The notes below the pieces were generated by a model. The model made no database searches. It was given only the letters and a program-made list of their open reading frames with translations, and had not been told where the DNA came from. Below, in pieces: positions 14,929-22,449 of a DNA stretch of 22,449 nt. Source of the stretch: an uncultured Bacteroides sp. (GTDB lineage: Bacteria; Bacteroidota; Bacteroidia; Bacteroidales; Bacteroidaceae); the NCBI GenBank assembly GCA_900557355.1, contig USSR01000021.1, positions 1-22,449 on the forward strand. The letters are read 5' to 3'. A program made the position numbers and the translations under genes. Positions within the stretch are counted from its first letter, which is position 1, and each line of letters starts with the position of its first letter.

Positions 14929-17900
14929 ATGACAGAAACAGAAAAACAACAGATTATTAGCCTTGTGTTACAAGCGTTGAAGACAAACAGTCTTACAATA
15001 GAGCAACTGACTGATACAACAGAGCTATCCAAAGATATGTACGTTGAAGTTAGTGGCGGGCGGGAAAAAATTATTTATTTTTTTTTTAATACACATTCTT
15101 CAATGGTGAATGGTGATTTTGATGCATTAGTGGAGAATGTCAATAAGATTGCAAAAGATTTATCGGATGGAGACGCCGAGTTATTGAAACGTATAACAGG
15201 AGTGTCTGATAAATCCAATCCTTTGACTGACCCATTTAAAAGTATTGGCTCTTTTACTACTATTGGTAGCTTTAAAGATAAATTAAAAACAATGTATTCC
15301 GGGGATTCTTCTATTGGGAATTATCGGTGTATTTTGTCTGTTGATTCGTCTAAGATTCCTGTAAATATACAAATTGAACGGTTGGAGCTTAATAAGGTTT
15401 GTCAATCATTCACTTCGTGTATACAACTGGCTACCATGTCAGACAATGCCGAAGGTGTATATTTAGGTACAGTTTGTACAATCTCACGAATAGGTATTGT
15501 TTCCAATGAGAGTGTTGCATGGGGCAAATGGACTTCTGTAATAAATGACTTTGAGGAAAGGATAGGAAAAGCGAACGGTATCGCTCCTTTGAACGAAGAA
15601 AGTAAAGTTCCTTCTGAATGTCTGCCTGAACCGTTGTCTCTTGGGGAAGGTGAAGAAGAAGCTTTCCCCGGCAACCGTGGAAAGTCTTTGGAAGATACAA
15701 TGAAAAATATCCCTTCCGATATAATCAAACCGGGTTCTTTCTCCGTCCTGTCTGACGCTTCCTATCTCGATGTGTATTTTAAGAAAGTGTCCAAAACAAC
15801 CGGTAAAGAAACGGATGACAGCTTCCGTCTGCCTTCTGCTACCCTTGAACAAGCCGGCCTTTTGTCCGCCGAGGATAAGCAAGCCCTTGAGGATATGAAG
15901 AGCGGCACGCCCGCTGACGATGTAACACACCCCATCGTCATTGTTGATGAGATCCGCCCATTGAAAGACGGCTACTATACCCTTGAAACCGCTATTGCCG
16001 CCATTGTCTCCTATCAACAGGAATCTGGCGTCAAATATGAGCGAACGGGTCTCATCATTACTTACAAAACAGGCGAGTATGAAATGGAAACCCGGCAGTT
16101 CCAGGGTGCTGTGTCCGATTTTGCGACCCCTTCTCTTTGGAAACCCTTCGGGAATGGTGGTGGCGGTTCCGTTTTTGAAACTTCCGATGAACCGGCGGAA
16201 GGGGGAAAGGACGCCTTTTCAACTGGTGGCGCCTATGCCTATGTTCCGGCTAACCTCGACGTAAACGTGGAAACAGAAGGCATTGTAAAACTTCAGATGA
16301 AGAACGCTGCCGGTGAAACCCTTGGCGATGAAGTGCAGTTCGCTATCGGCACGGGTGGCGGCGGTCAAACTGGTGGTACCATTGTTGCCATTGCTTTCCA
16401 GTCGACACCTGTCTATGGCTCTTACGGCTCCACGCTACGAACCTTTGCCGCCATTCGTTCCGTGACCTCGAACGGTGTCGAATCCTCTGACAACCTGATT
16501 GAGAAACTGGAACTCGTAGACCGTGAAAGCGGGCTTACCGTCTGGACTGAAACCGTCAACAAAGCATCTTCCGGTGACATGAAGGACTTCTCCTTTGAAC
16601 TGGACTTCACCACATACTTTACGGCTGCCGGTACTCGGAAATTCAAGCTGATAGCCACTGACGAAAGCGGCAACACCGGTTCCAAGAATGTCAATGTAAC
16701 AGCTGTTGATATTACCTGTACCTGTGTGCAGGTGCTCAACTATACCCCTGAAACTCTGCTTACTCCGACAACTGAAAGTTTCAGCCTTCCACTCTATAAG
16801 TTCGGAAACAACACCTCTGATAAAGGTATCAGTGCCCAGGTTGACATCAAGATTAATGGTGAATGGCAATCCCTGTCTACCACCGTTGTAAATGACAACT
16901 ACTCGCACTCCGTTGTAATCCGCCCTGCTTCCCTCGGCCTAGAACACGGTACCTATCCCTTGCGCATCCAAGGAACGGATGTCGCATCCGGAGTGAAAGG
17001 AAATGTCATCTACACGGCTGTCATGGTAATTGACCCGAATAGTTCCACACCTCTTGTCGCCTTGAGATACGATGATAAAAACGGTGGAGTAGTCCGACTG
17101 TACGAAACCGTAGAACTTGATGTTGCCTGTTATGACCCGTTGGAAATGACTTCACCCGTCAGCGTGAAAGCCAATAACGTGCAGGTAACACAAATTGCTG
17201 CCAGTCGTAACAAAACCTATCAGGTCAAACAACAACTGCAGGGCTACAAGGCTGACGGCACCGATACGGTCAACTATACTGCCGTATGCAAGGACGTGAC
17301 TAGCGAACCTGTCCGGGTGACAGTTAGCGGTTCCGCCATTGACGCCGCCATAAAAGAAGGCGCCATCTATAACTTTGACTTCTCATCCCGTACCAATCAG
17401 GAAACTGACCATAGCATTGTCAGCGGTAATTATGAAATGAAAGTGGACGGTGCCAACTGGACTACCAACGGTTTTGGCACATTCTTGGGTGAGAACTGCC
17501 TTCGCGTAGCCGAGAATGTGGGCGTGTCATTAAACCATGCCCCGTTTGCCGGCTCGTCCATCGAATCCAACGGTGCCGCCATCCAGTTCGCTTTCGCTTC
17601 CAAGAACGTGACCGATGATGATGCCCTGCTCCTTAGCTGCTATGACGAAACGTCCGGTGCCGGCTTCTATGTCACCGGCCGGGTGGTCGGCATCTTCTGT
17701 AACAATGGCGTTTCCCGTCGTGAAGAACGCGCCTATCGACAGGTAGCCGTGGTTGTTGAACCTGCAAGCAACTACGTTGAACGTGACGGCACACGGTATT
17801 CCATGATGAAACTCTTCCTCAGCGGTGAGGAAGTCGCCTGCCTTGGTTATGTTCCGGGCGGCGGCTCCCTGATTCAGACCAAGTATATAACGATGGATGG

Positions 17901-20900
17901 CAAACTGGGTGATTTGTATCTTTATTACATGATGGCCTGGAACTCCTATATGGAATGGGCACAGGCGTTCAAGAACTACCTTGTCCGTCTGACCGATACA
18001 GAGGTAATGGTGAAGGAATACGCCTTTGAGGACATCCTTAAAAGCCAGACAGCCGAGGGTAGTACCCAAAGCCGCCCGTCGGCTGCCGAAATCTATTCAC
18101 GCGGTATGCCTTACATTGTCGAATGCCCCTATGAAGGCTCCGATATAGAAGCACTGGACGGCACCACTTCCACCAGTACGAAGATATACATCACGCTCTA
18201 TTACTTTGACCCCGAACGCCCGTGGCGTAACTTCAAGGCCGTGAGTGTCCAAACCCGCAACCAGGGAACCACCTCTGCCAAACGCCCGGTAAAGAATAAA
18301 CGCTACTACCTCGCCAAGAGCAAAGGCAAAAACAAGGACACTCGAATCATATTACTTAATCCGGACGATACGACGGAGGAAGGACGCCGTGCAATAGCCT
18401 TGGCTGCCATCAACAAAGTACAGGTCGGTGATAATACAATCCCGGTCGATGTCATTACCGTAAAAGTCGATTACTCCGATTCCGGCAATGCGAACGACTG
18501 CGGCGCCTGTGAAATGATGAACGTTACATACCGTGCCTTGGGTGGTAACTATATGACACCTGTCCAACGTGCATTTGACGGAACATTTGACAGCGGTGAC
18601 TTGCATATCGAAGATTTGCAGATGAACCACTCTACCGCCAATCACCCGGTAGCCACCTATCGGTGTAAGGATGACAGCCTGCAAAACGTCTATTTCCATG
18701 CCAAAGGCAACTGGAAAGAAGACAAAGGGGAACAGTTTGCCCTCGGCTTCAAAGATACCCCCGGCTATAACAAAGGTTGCCTGAATTATGGTGACTTCAT
18801 AGAGTTCTTCGGTACTCCTGACGAAACTTTAGACGCAATTGAGATACGCTTCAAACAGACTGACGGCCTCGATACGGACAGTGTGTACCTGCTTTCCCTG
18901 TATTGTGGCAGCTCATACCGGATAATGAGGTACCAGGATGGTGTCTGGAAAAAGCAGTCCGGTTCCATGAAGTATGAAAACGGCAAATGGAATGTCACCG
19001 GTGACATCCTGAATCCGGTTGAAGGCTTCGAACTTCTTAACTACCAAGGTATGGACTGGTTTCAGGGCGTCGGTTCTGTTCAGGATATGATGGCCATGAA
19101 AACGGACAAGTCCTCATGGGTTCAAAAACTCGTGGATAACGGAACTATCTCTGCTGATACCTTCCCGGCATGGACTTACTACTTTGAATCGCTTGTCGAT
19201 GATGACCAGCTCGCCATTGATTACGCTTTGGGTAAGAAAGTGCCGTATAACCTCTACCGATGGTTGCGCTTCTGTGATTCCTGCGATTACTCCAAAGGCG
19301 GGAACTGGCAAAGAACATGGAAGGAAAACCTGTATAAATACGCCTGCCCAGAAAGTGTCTTGAGTTATGACATCTTCACCGACTACCTTGCCGCCACTGA
19401 CCAACGCGCCAAGAATATGCAGCCGATGTGGTTCTTGGAAGAGTATGCTTCCGTAACAGACGGTGTGTACAGCTCCGAGGATGCCATGCGCATGTACCTG
19501 AATAAAATCTATGACTGTGATACGCTCAATAGCAAGGACAACGACGGTGGTTGCACGGTTGACGCCGAGGTGGACCCCAACCGGACGAGCGATGAAACAT
19601 TCACTAACCCTTATGCTGGCTACGGCTCCGTTCTGTTTAATAACATCTATCTCCAGCAAGTAGTGTGGACTGACTCATCCGGTACGGAACTCTCCCTGCG
19701 TACCGTTGCCGCCGCCATGCGTAACGTTCAGGCGACCATTGACGGCGTCACCCTGCACCCGTTCTCACCCGAAGGAGCTACGCATTTCTTCATTGACAAA
19801 CGGCTCAAAAAATGGCAGAAACTGGTTAGTTCTTACGACGGTGAACGGAAATACATCTCCTATACCGCCACCTCTGATGCTATTTACTTCTATGCCCTGC
19901 AAGGTCTTGGACTTACCGCCCTTCCGTCTTTCATCGAAAGACGTTGGCGTATTCGTGACGGCTATTTCCAAACCGGTGATTTCTTCAGCGGTGTAATTTC
20001 CGGGCGCGTATCTTCCAAATCAAACGCCACCATCCGGATTGTCGCTGCTAAAAACGGTTACTTCGGTGTCGGCAATGACGCTAGCGGCAACCTTTCCGAA
20101 AGCTGCTTCCTTGAAGCGGGCGAAGAATATGTATTCACCAACTTCTCACATGAGGAAGGCGCCTTGCTGTATATCTATCAGGCTGACCGCATGAAGCTGC
20201 TCGACCTGTCTGAAATCTCCCTGTCAAGTACGGTGAGCTTCTCCGCCATGCAACTTGTGGAAACCCTTATCTTGGGCTCTGACACCCATACAGAACAATC
20301 CATCGGTTCTTACGCACCGCTTACCTCGCTGAACTGCGGCGAAATGCCCTTCCTCGTATCACTCGATATCCGGAACACACAAATCGCTACGCTCGTCACC
20401 GACAAATGCCCACGTATCGCCCATATCAATGCGTCCGGTAGCAAACTGGAGAACATCACTCTTGCAGAGACTTCTCCGATTAATGACATCTCTCTTCCAG
20501 CAACAATGACAAGCCTCCGTTTTGTCGGTCTTCCTGAACTGACCTATACAGGTCTTTCCGCCCCGTCCGGCCTGCAAATAGAATCCATGCCGAACGTCCA
20601 ACGCCTGCGTCTTGAAACGTCGCCTAAACTTGACGCCATTCAGATGCTCCGTGACGTCCTCGCTTCACAAACGGCATCCCGTAAACTTTCCATGCTCCGT
20701 ATCTCGAACATGACACTGAAGGCTGACGGCTCCGAGCTTCTTGCCATTCTCGAATATGGAGTTGCCGGAATGGATGAGGACGGCAACAGACAGGATAAAC
20801 CGGTAGTCAACGGCACGTATGAACTGACAGTTATCCGTGAAACGGATGAAATCGAATCCCTTGAATCCGGTATCGACGGCCTTGTCATCCTTACCGTCAT

Positions 20901-21087
20901 AGATGCCTACATCGACCTGATCAACTGGTTCAATAATGAGTCTTATGGCGGAGAACCGTACTACGATAACGTAACGCTGGACAACATCAATGAAGTCCTT
21001 GAATATTATAACGGCGAAACCTACGAAGAATATCTCGAACGCTTCGCTGAAGACAATATGGATATTAATGATTTAATCAACAAGTAA
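14929..21087 (+). CDS. Giant multidomain tail fibre or spike protein
   Basis: This 2052-residue protein is the main candidate for host surface contact. Residues 1-230 are the likely tail-attachment part and end with the tail-fibre motif NGIAPLNEESKVPSECLP (about 216-233). A second fibre motif, LPSATLEQAGLLSAEDK, lies near 300-316. Gly-rich linkers at about 405-425 and 473-485 lead to beta-sandwich, Ig-like repeats (485-800), then a laminin-G/concanavalin-like domain (805-1020). Residues 1106-1541 contain CotH-like signatures: QGTTSAKRPVKNKRYYL, VDYSDSGNANDCGACEM, and YDCDTLNSKDNDGG. Residues 1794-1930 have leucine-rich-repeat-like periodicity. A run of ten T's at 15078-15087 encodes F51-F53. 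Bases before about 15,640 are AT-rich like the tail operon; after that the gene is much richer in GC-ending codons. Fibre role is confident; the domain names are by eye. Confidence 0.85.
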   Translation: MTETEKQQIISLVLQALKTNSLTIEQLTDTTELSKDMYVEVSGGREKIIYFFFNTHSSMVNGDFDALVENVNKIAKDLSDGDAELLKRITGVSDKSNPLTDPFKSIGSFTTIGSFKDKLKTMYSGDSSIGNYRCILSVDSSKIPVNIQIERLELNKVCQSFTSCIQLATMSDNAEGVYLGTVCTISRIGIVSNESVAWGKWTSVINDFEERIGKANGIAPLNEESKVPSECLPEPLSLGEGEEEAFPGNRGKSLEDTMKNIPSDIIKPGSFSVLSDASYLDVYFKKVSKTTGKETDDSFRLPSATLEQAGLLSAEDKQALEDMKSGTPADDVTHPIVIVDEIRPLKDGYYTLETAIAAIVSYQQESGVKYERTGLIITYKTGEYEMETRQFQGAVSDFATPSLWKPFGNGGGGSVFETSDEPAEGGKDAFSTGGAYAYVPANLDVNVETEGIVKLQMKNAAGETLGDEVQFAIGTGGGGQTGGTIVAIAFQSTPVYGSYGSTLRTFAAIRSVTSNGVESSDNLIEKLELVDRESGLTVWTETVNKASSGDMKDFSFELDFTTYFTAAGTRKFKLIATDESGNTGSKNVNVTAVDITCTCVQVLNYTPETLLTPTTESFSLPLYKFGNNTSDKGISAQVDIKINGEWQSLSTTVVNDNYSHSVVIRPASLGLEHGTYPLRIQGTDVASGVKGNVIYTAVMVIDPNSSTPLVALRYDDKNGGVVRLYETVELDVACYDPLEMTSPVSVKANNVQVTQIAASRNKTYQVKQQLQGYKADGTDTVNYTAVCKDVTSEPVRVTVSGSAIDAAIKEGAIYNFDFSSRTNQETDHSIVSGNYEMKVDGANWTTNGFGTFLGENCLRVAENVGVSLNHAPFAGSSIESNGAAIQFAFASKNVTDDDALLLSCYDETSGAGFYVTGRVVGIFCNNGVSRREERAYRQVAVVVEPASNYVERDGTRYSMMKLFLSGEEVACLGYVPGGGSLIQTKYITMDGKLGDLYLYYMMAWNSYMEWAQAFKNYLVRLTDTEVMVKEYAFEDILKSQTAEGSTQSRPSAAEIYSRGMPYIVECPYEGSDIEALDGTTSTSTKIYITLYYFDPERPWRNFKAVSVQTRNQGTTSAKRPVKNKRYYLAKSKGKNKDTRIILLNPDDTTEEGRRAIALAAINKVQVGDNTIPVDVITVKVDYSDSGNANDCGACEMMNVTYRALGGNYMTPVQRAFDGTFDSGDLHIEDLQMNHSTANHPVATYRCKDDSLQNVYFHAKGNWKEDKGEQFALGFKDTPGYNKGCLNYGDFIEFFGTPDETLDAIEIRFKQTDGLDTDSVYLLSLYCGSSYRIMRYQDGVWKKQSGSMKYENGKWNVTGDILNPVEGFELLNYQGMDWFQGVGSVQDMMAMKTDKSSWVQKLVDNGTISADTFPAWTYYFESLVDDDQLAIDYALGKKVPYNLYRWLRFCDSCDYSKGGNWQRTWKENLYKYACPESVLSYDIFTDYLAATDQRAKNMQPMWFLEEYASVTDGVYSSEDAMRMYLNKIYDCDTLNSKDNDGGCTVDAEVDPNRTSDETFTNPYAGYGSVLFNNIYLQQVVWTDSSGTELSLRTVAAAMRNVQATIDGVTLHPFSPEGATHFFIDKRLKKWQKLVSSYDGERKYISYTATSDAIYFYALQGLGLTALPSFIERRWRIRDGYFQTGDFFSGVISGRVSSKSNATIRIVAAKNGYFGVGNDASGNLSESCFLEAGEEYVFTNFSHEEGALLYIYQADRMKLLDLSEISLSSTVSFSAMQLVETLILGSDTHTEQSIGSYAPLTSLNCGEMPFLVSLDIRNTQIATLVTDKCPRIAHINASGSKLENITLAETSPINDISLPATMTSLRFVGLPELTYTGLSAPSGLQIESMPNVQRLRLETSPKLDAIQMLRDVLASQTASRKLSMLRISNMTLKADGSELLAILEYGVAGMDEDGNRQDKPVVNGTYELTVIRETDEIESLESGIDGLVILTVIDAYIDLINWFNNESYGGEPYYDNVTLDNINEVLEYYNGETYEEYLERFAEDNMDINDLINK
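15078..15087 (+). repeat. T10 homopolymer in the fibre gene
   Basis: Ten consecutive T's follow an A6 run by a few bases and lie in frame at codons 50-53 of the fibre gene. With eleven T's the frame hits TAA at once; with nine it hits TGA seven codons after the changed codon. Both single-base slips therefore abolish the rest of the 2052-residue protein, so the tract could act as an on/off switch or be a transcriptional slippage site. Confidence 0.75.
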
Positions 21088-21089
21088 CT

Positions 21090-21878
21090 ATGACGAATGA
21101 ACAAAGCGCAACGCTGCTTCGCTTGAATAAACAGGCACAAGTGGCAGCACTGAACGCCGTGGGCTTCTCGGATGTCACCGAGAATTCCCGCGCATCTGAA
21201 TTTGGACAACGTATCAAGTGGGCCGCCGGTCTGCTTGATCTGCATCTTGCCTGTAATCGTATTTCGGATAACTCCAAGGCATACTTTACTGCTGCCGAAT
21301 GGAACTCCCTTACGCTCGCTAATAAGCAACTGTATATCAAACGCGGGCTTCGTATCCGTGCCCATGGACACTCCTTCGTAATCGCCGCCCAGGAGTGCTA
21401 TAATGCCGATATGACTACTACCTTCTATTGGGGCGGTCAGGGTAAAGCCATAGACGGCCTGAACCAAAAAGGACTGGGTGCCATGTACGGCTGCTTCACG
21501 GGTGAGGAAGATACCGACCTGATTATCACTGGCCTGAAAGACCAAAACAATAGCGGTGTAATCGGTGCGCCGGCTGCCGAAGCCGCCCGTGCATACCGTG
21601 CCTACACTTTGGAAAGTGACGGTATCGAGGATGAATCCAACTGGTTCCTTCCTTCATCTGGCCAAATGCTTCTGATGTACCGCTACCGGGATAAAATCAA
21701 TGAGATGATGCGTACCTTTTGGAGTAGTGACAGTATGCTGATGACTGATAAATACTACTGGTCATCAACAATTTGGGATACTAACTCCGCCTGGGCGTTC
21801 GAACTGAATACCGGGCGTATTACGAATCAAAACAAAAATTCAGCCCTTCTTCATGTGAGAGCTGTTGCTTCCGAATAG
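21090..21878 (+). CDS. Receptor-binding-type protein with C-type-lectin-like (DUF1566) end
   Basis: This 262-residue protein starts 2 bases after the fibre stop. Residues 5-60 are a helical head (ATLLRLNKQAQVAALNAVGF) shared with the next gene. Residues 60-175 hold FTAAEWNSL, RGLRIRAHGHSFVIAAQ and GAPAAEAARAYRA, also shared. Residues 183-262 resemble the DUF1566/Lcl C-terminal fold: NWFLPSSGQMLLMYRYRDKI, then YYWSSTIWDTNSAWAF and G-x11-LLHVRAVA. This is the layout of target proteins diversified by retroelements in Bacteroidales phages, where the last 30-40 codons vary. The codons for NQNKN (246-250) are strikingly A-rich, as at template-adenine positions. No template repeat or reverse transcriptase is in the window, so diversification is inference. 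A tail-fibre tip or adhesin role is likely from context. Confidence 0.75.
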   Translation: MTNEQSATLLRLNKQAQVAALNAVGFSDVTENSRASEFGQRIKWAAGLLDLHLACNRISDNSKAYFTAAEWNSLTLANKQLYIKRGLRIRAHGHSFVIAAQECYNADMTTTFYWGGQGKAIDGLNQKGLGAMYGCFTGEEDTDLIITGLKDQNNSGVIGAPAAEAARAYRAYTLESDGIEDESNWFLPSSGQMLLMYRYRDKINEMMRTFWSSDSMLMTDKYYWSSTIWDTNSAWAFELNTGRITNQNKNSALLHVRAVASE

Positions 21879-21903
21879 TATTAACTTAATATTATACAAT
21901 AAA

Positions 21904-22449
21904 ATGGATAAAAATATCGCCAACGCCATGCTTCTGCGCTTGAATAAACAAGACCAGATAGAAGCCTTAAAATCAATAGGTTTTACAACCGTGAATGAAA
22001 ACACCCCCGCAAGCGACATCGCCAAATATATGCAATGGTCAGGTACGCTTCTTGACCTTTCTTTGGCTACGCTTCGGATTGAAGACGGTGAACAAGTCTT
22101 TTTCACGGCTTCCGAATGGAACTCCATGAGCGCGAATAATCGCTCCAAGTATATCCGTATCGGCATCCGACTTCGCGCCGAATGCCACCAGTTCATTATC
22201 GCCAAAAGCGACTGCGTTGACGCAGGCGGCAATAAAACGTTCAAATGGGGCGGCTACGGTACCGACCTACGCGGCCTGAAAAACTACGGCAATGGTAACC
22301 AAGGACTCTATGATACCTTCGACGGAAAGGAAAATACCGATGTAATCCTTGAAACCCTCGCAGGCGTCAAGGACACCCAGGGAACTGTCGGCGCCCCTGC
22401 CGCCGAAGCTGCCAGAGCCTATAAAGCCTGTACGCTTGAATCTCACGGA
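21904..22449 (+). CDS. Paralogue of the preceding receptor-binding-type protein (3' end outside window)
   Basis: The frame is open from the ATG at 21904 to the window edge, giving 182 residues, so the gene is partial. It begins MDKNIANAMLLRLNKQDQIE and aligns along its whole visible length with the previous protein at roughly two identical residues in five by eye. Shared segments are LLRLNKQ, FTASEWNSM, the IRIGIRLRAE strand, KWGGYG, and GAPAAEAARAYKACTLES. The visible part stops just where the C-type-lectin-like domain would start. The gap to the previous gene is 25 AT-rich bases, so the two are probably cotranscribed. Base composition is GC-richer, like the distal fibre. A second, alternative receptor-binding subunit is the simplest reading. 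Confidence 0.75.
   Translation, partial: MDKNIANAMLLRLNKQDQIEALKSIGFTTVNENTPASDIAKYMQWSGTLLDLSLATLRIEDGEQVFFTASEWNSMSANNRSKYIRIGIRLRAECHQFIIAKSDCVDAGGNKTFKWGGYGTDLRGLKNYGNGNQGLYDTFDGKENTDVILETLAGVKDTQGTVGAPAAEAARAYKACTLESHG

Noticed and set aside
15484..16017. Long minus-strand ORF (177 residues) over the fibre gene
   Set aside because: It lies wholly within the coding frame of the large fibre protein, its product shows no family motif, and the plus-strand frame has coherent tail-fibre motifs across the same bases.
17530..18069. Long minus-strand ORF (179 residues)
   Set aside because: It is a shadow created by the GC-richer codon use of the fibre gene; no promoter, ribosome site or recognisable domain.
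19114..19659. Long minus-strand ORF (181 residues)
   Set aside because: Same reason: overlaps the continuous fibre frame and has no supporting signal.
21021..21545. Minus-strand ORF (174 residues) across the fibre end and the lectin-like gene
   Set aside because: The plus-strand gene is supported by a paralogue next to it; the minus-strand frame is not preserved as a recognisable protein.
1..22449. Assignment to a known Mu-like, retroelement-bearing Bacteroides phage (Hankyphage type)
   Set aside because: The lectin-like proteins suggested it, but no transposition, Mu-type head or reverse transcriptase gene is visible, so the lineage cannot be supported from this window.
1..22449. CRISPR arrays, tRNA genes, insertion sequences, attachment sites
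   Set aside because: I saw no regularly spaced repeats, cloverleaf candidates, transposase genes or flanking direct repeats that I could support by eye.

Overview
The window is a stretch of the late (virion structural) region of a tailed bacteriophage or prophage, with every supported gene on the + strand. Several things point to a host in the Bacteroidales (Bacteroides, Phocaeicola or Parabacteroides). The protein families resemble those of gut Bacteroidales phages, there is a promoter close to the Bacteroidetes TTTG-N19-TAnnTTTG consensus, most starts lack a Shine-Dalgarno sequence, and the DNA is AT-rich. Integrase, terminase, portal and lysis genes are not in the window, so prophage versus free phage cannot be decided here.

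Head and neck (1-4101): an HK97-fold major capsid protein, cut by the left edge, is followed by a coiled-coil acidic protein, two probable head-tail connector or tail-completion proteins, a probable tail tube protein and a 51-residue protein. Three consecutive junctions are 4-base ATGA or ATGATAG-type overlaps, which suggests translational coupling. A GC-rich hairpin with a U-tract (4105-4145) separates this block from the next.

Tail shaft (4151-9362): two small proteins of unknown role, a 1303-residue TP901-type tape measure protein, and a 193-residue protein. The tape measure length predicts a tail of roughly 190-200 nm by the usual 0.15 nm per residue rule.

Cargo module (about 9428-11571): a very AT-rich insert lies between tape measure and tail tip genes, bounded on each side by a strong intrinsic terminator. 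It carries a 95-residue coiled-coil-like protein overlapping an ECF-type sigma factor gene, then a TPR-DUF2971 protein with its own Bacteroidetes-type promoter. It is the best candidate in the window for a moron or an undescribed regulatory or defence unit.

Tail tip and receptor binding (11609-22449): two probable tail-tip/baseplate proteins lead to a giant 2052-residue tail fibre or spike protein. The fibre gene has an in-frame run of ten T's near its start, and its base composition and codon use change abruptly about 270 codons in. Two tandem paralogues follow; the complete one ends in a DUF1566/C-type-lectin-like domain of the kind used by diversity-generating retroelement targets. The second runs off the right edge. 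Together these look like an exchangeable and possibly hypervariable host-recognition cassette grafted onto a conserved AT-rich tail.
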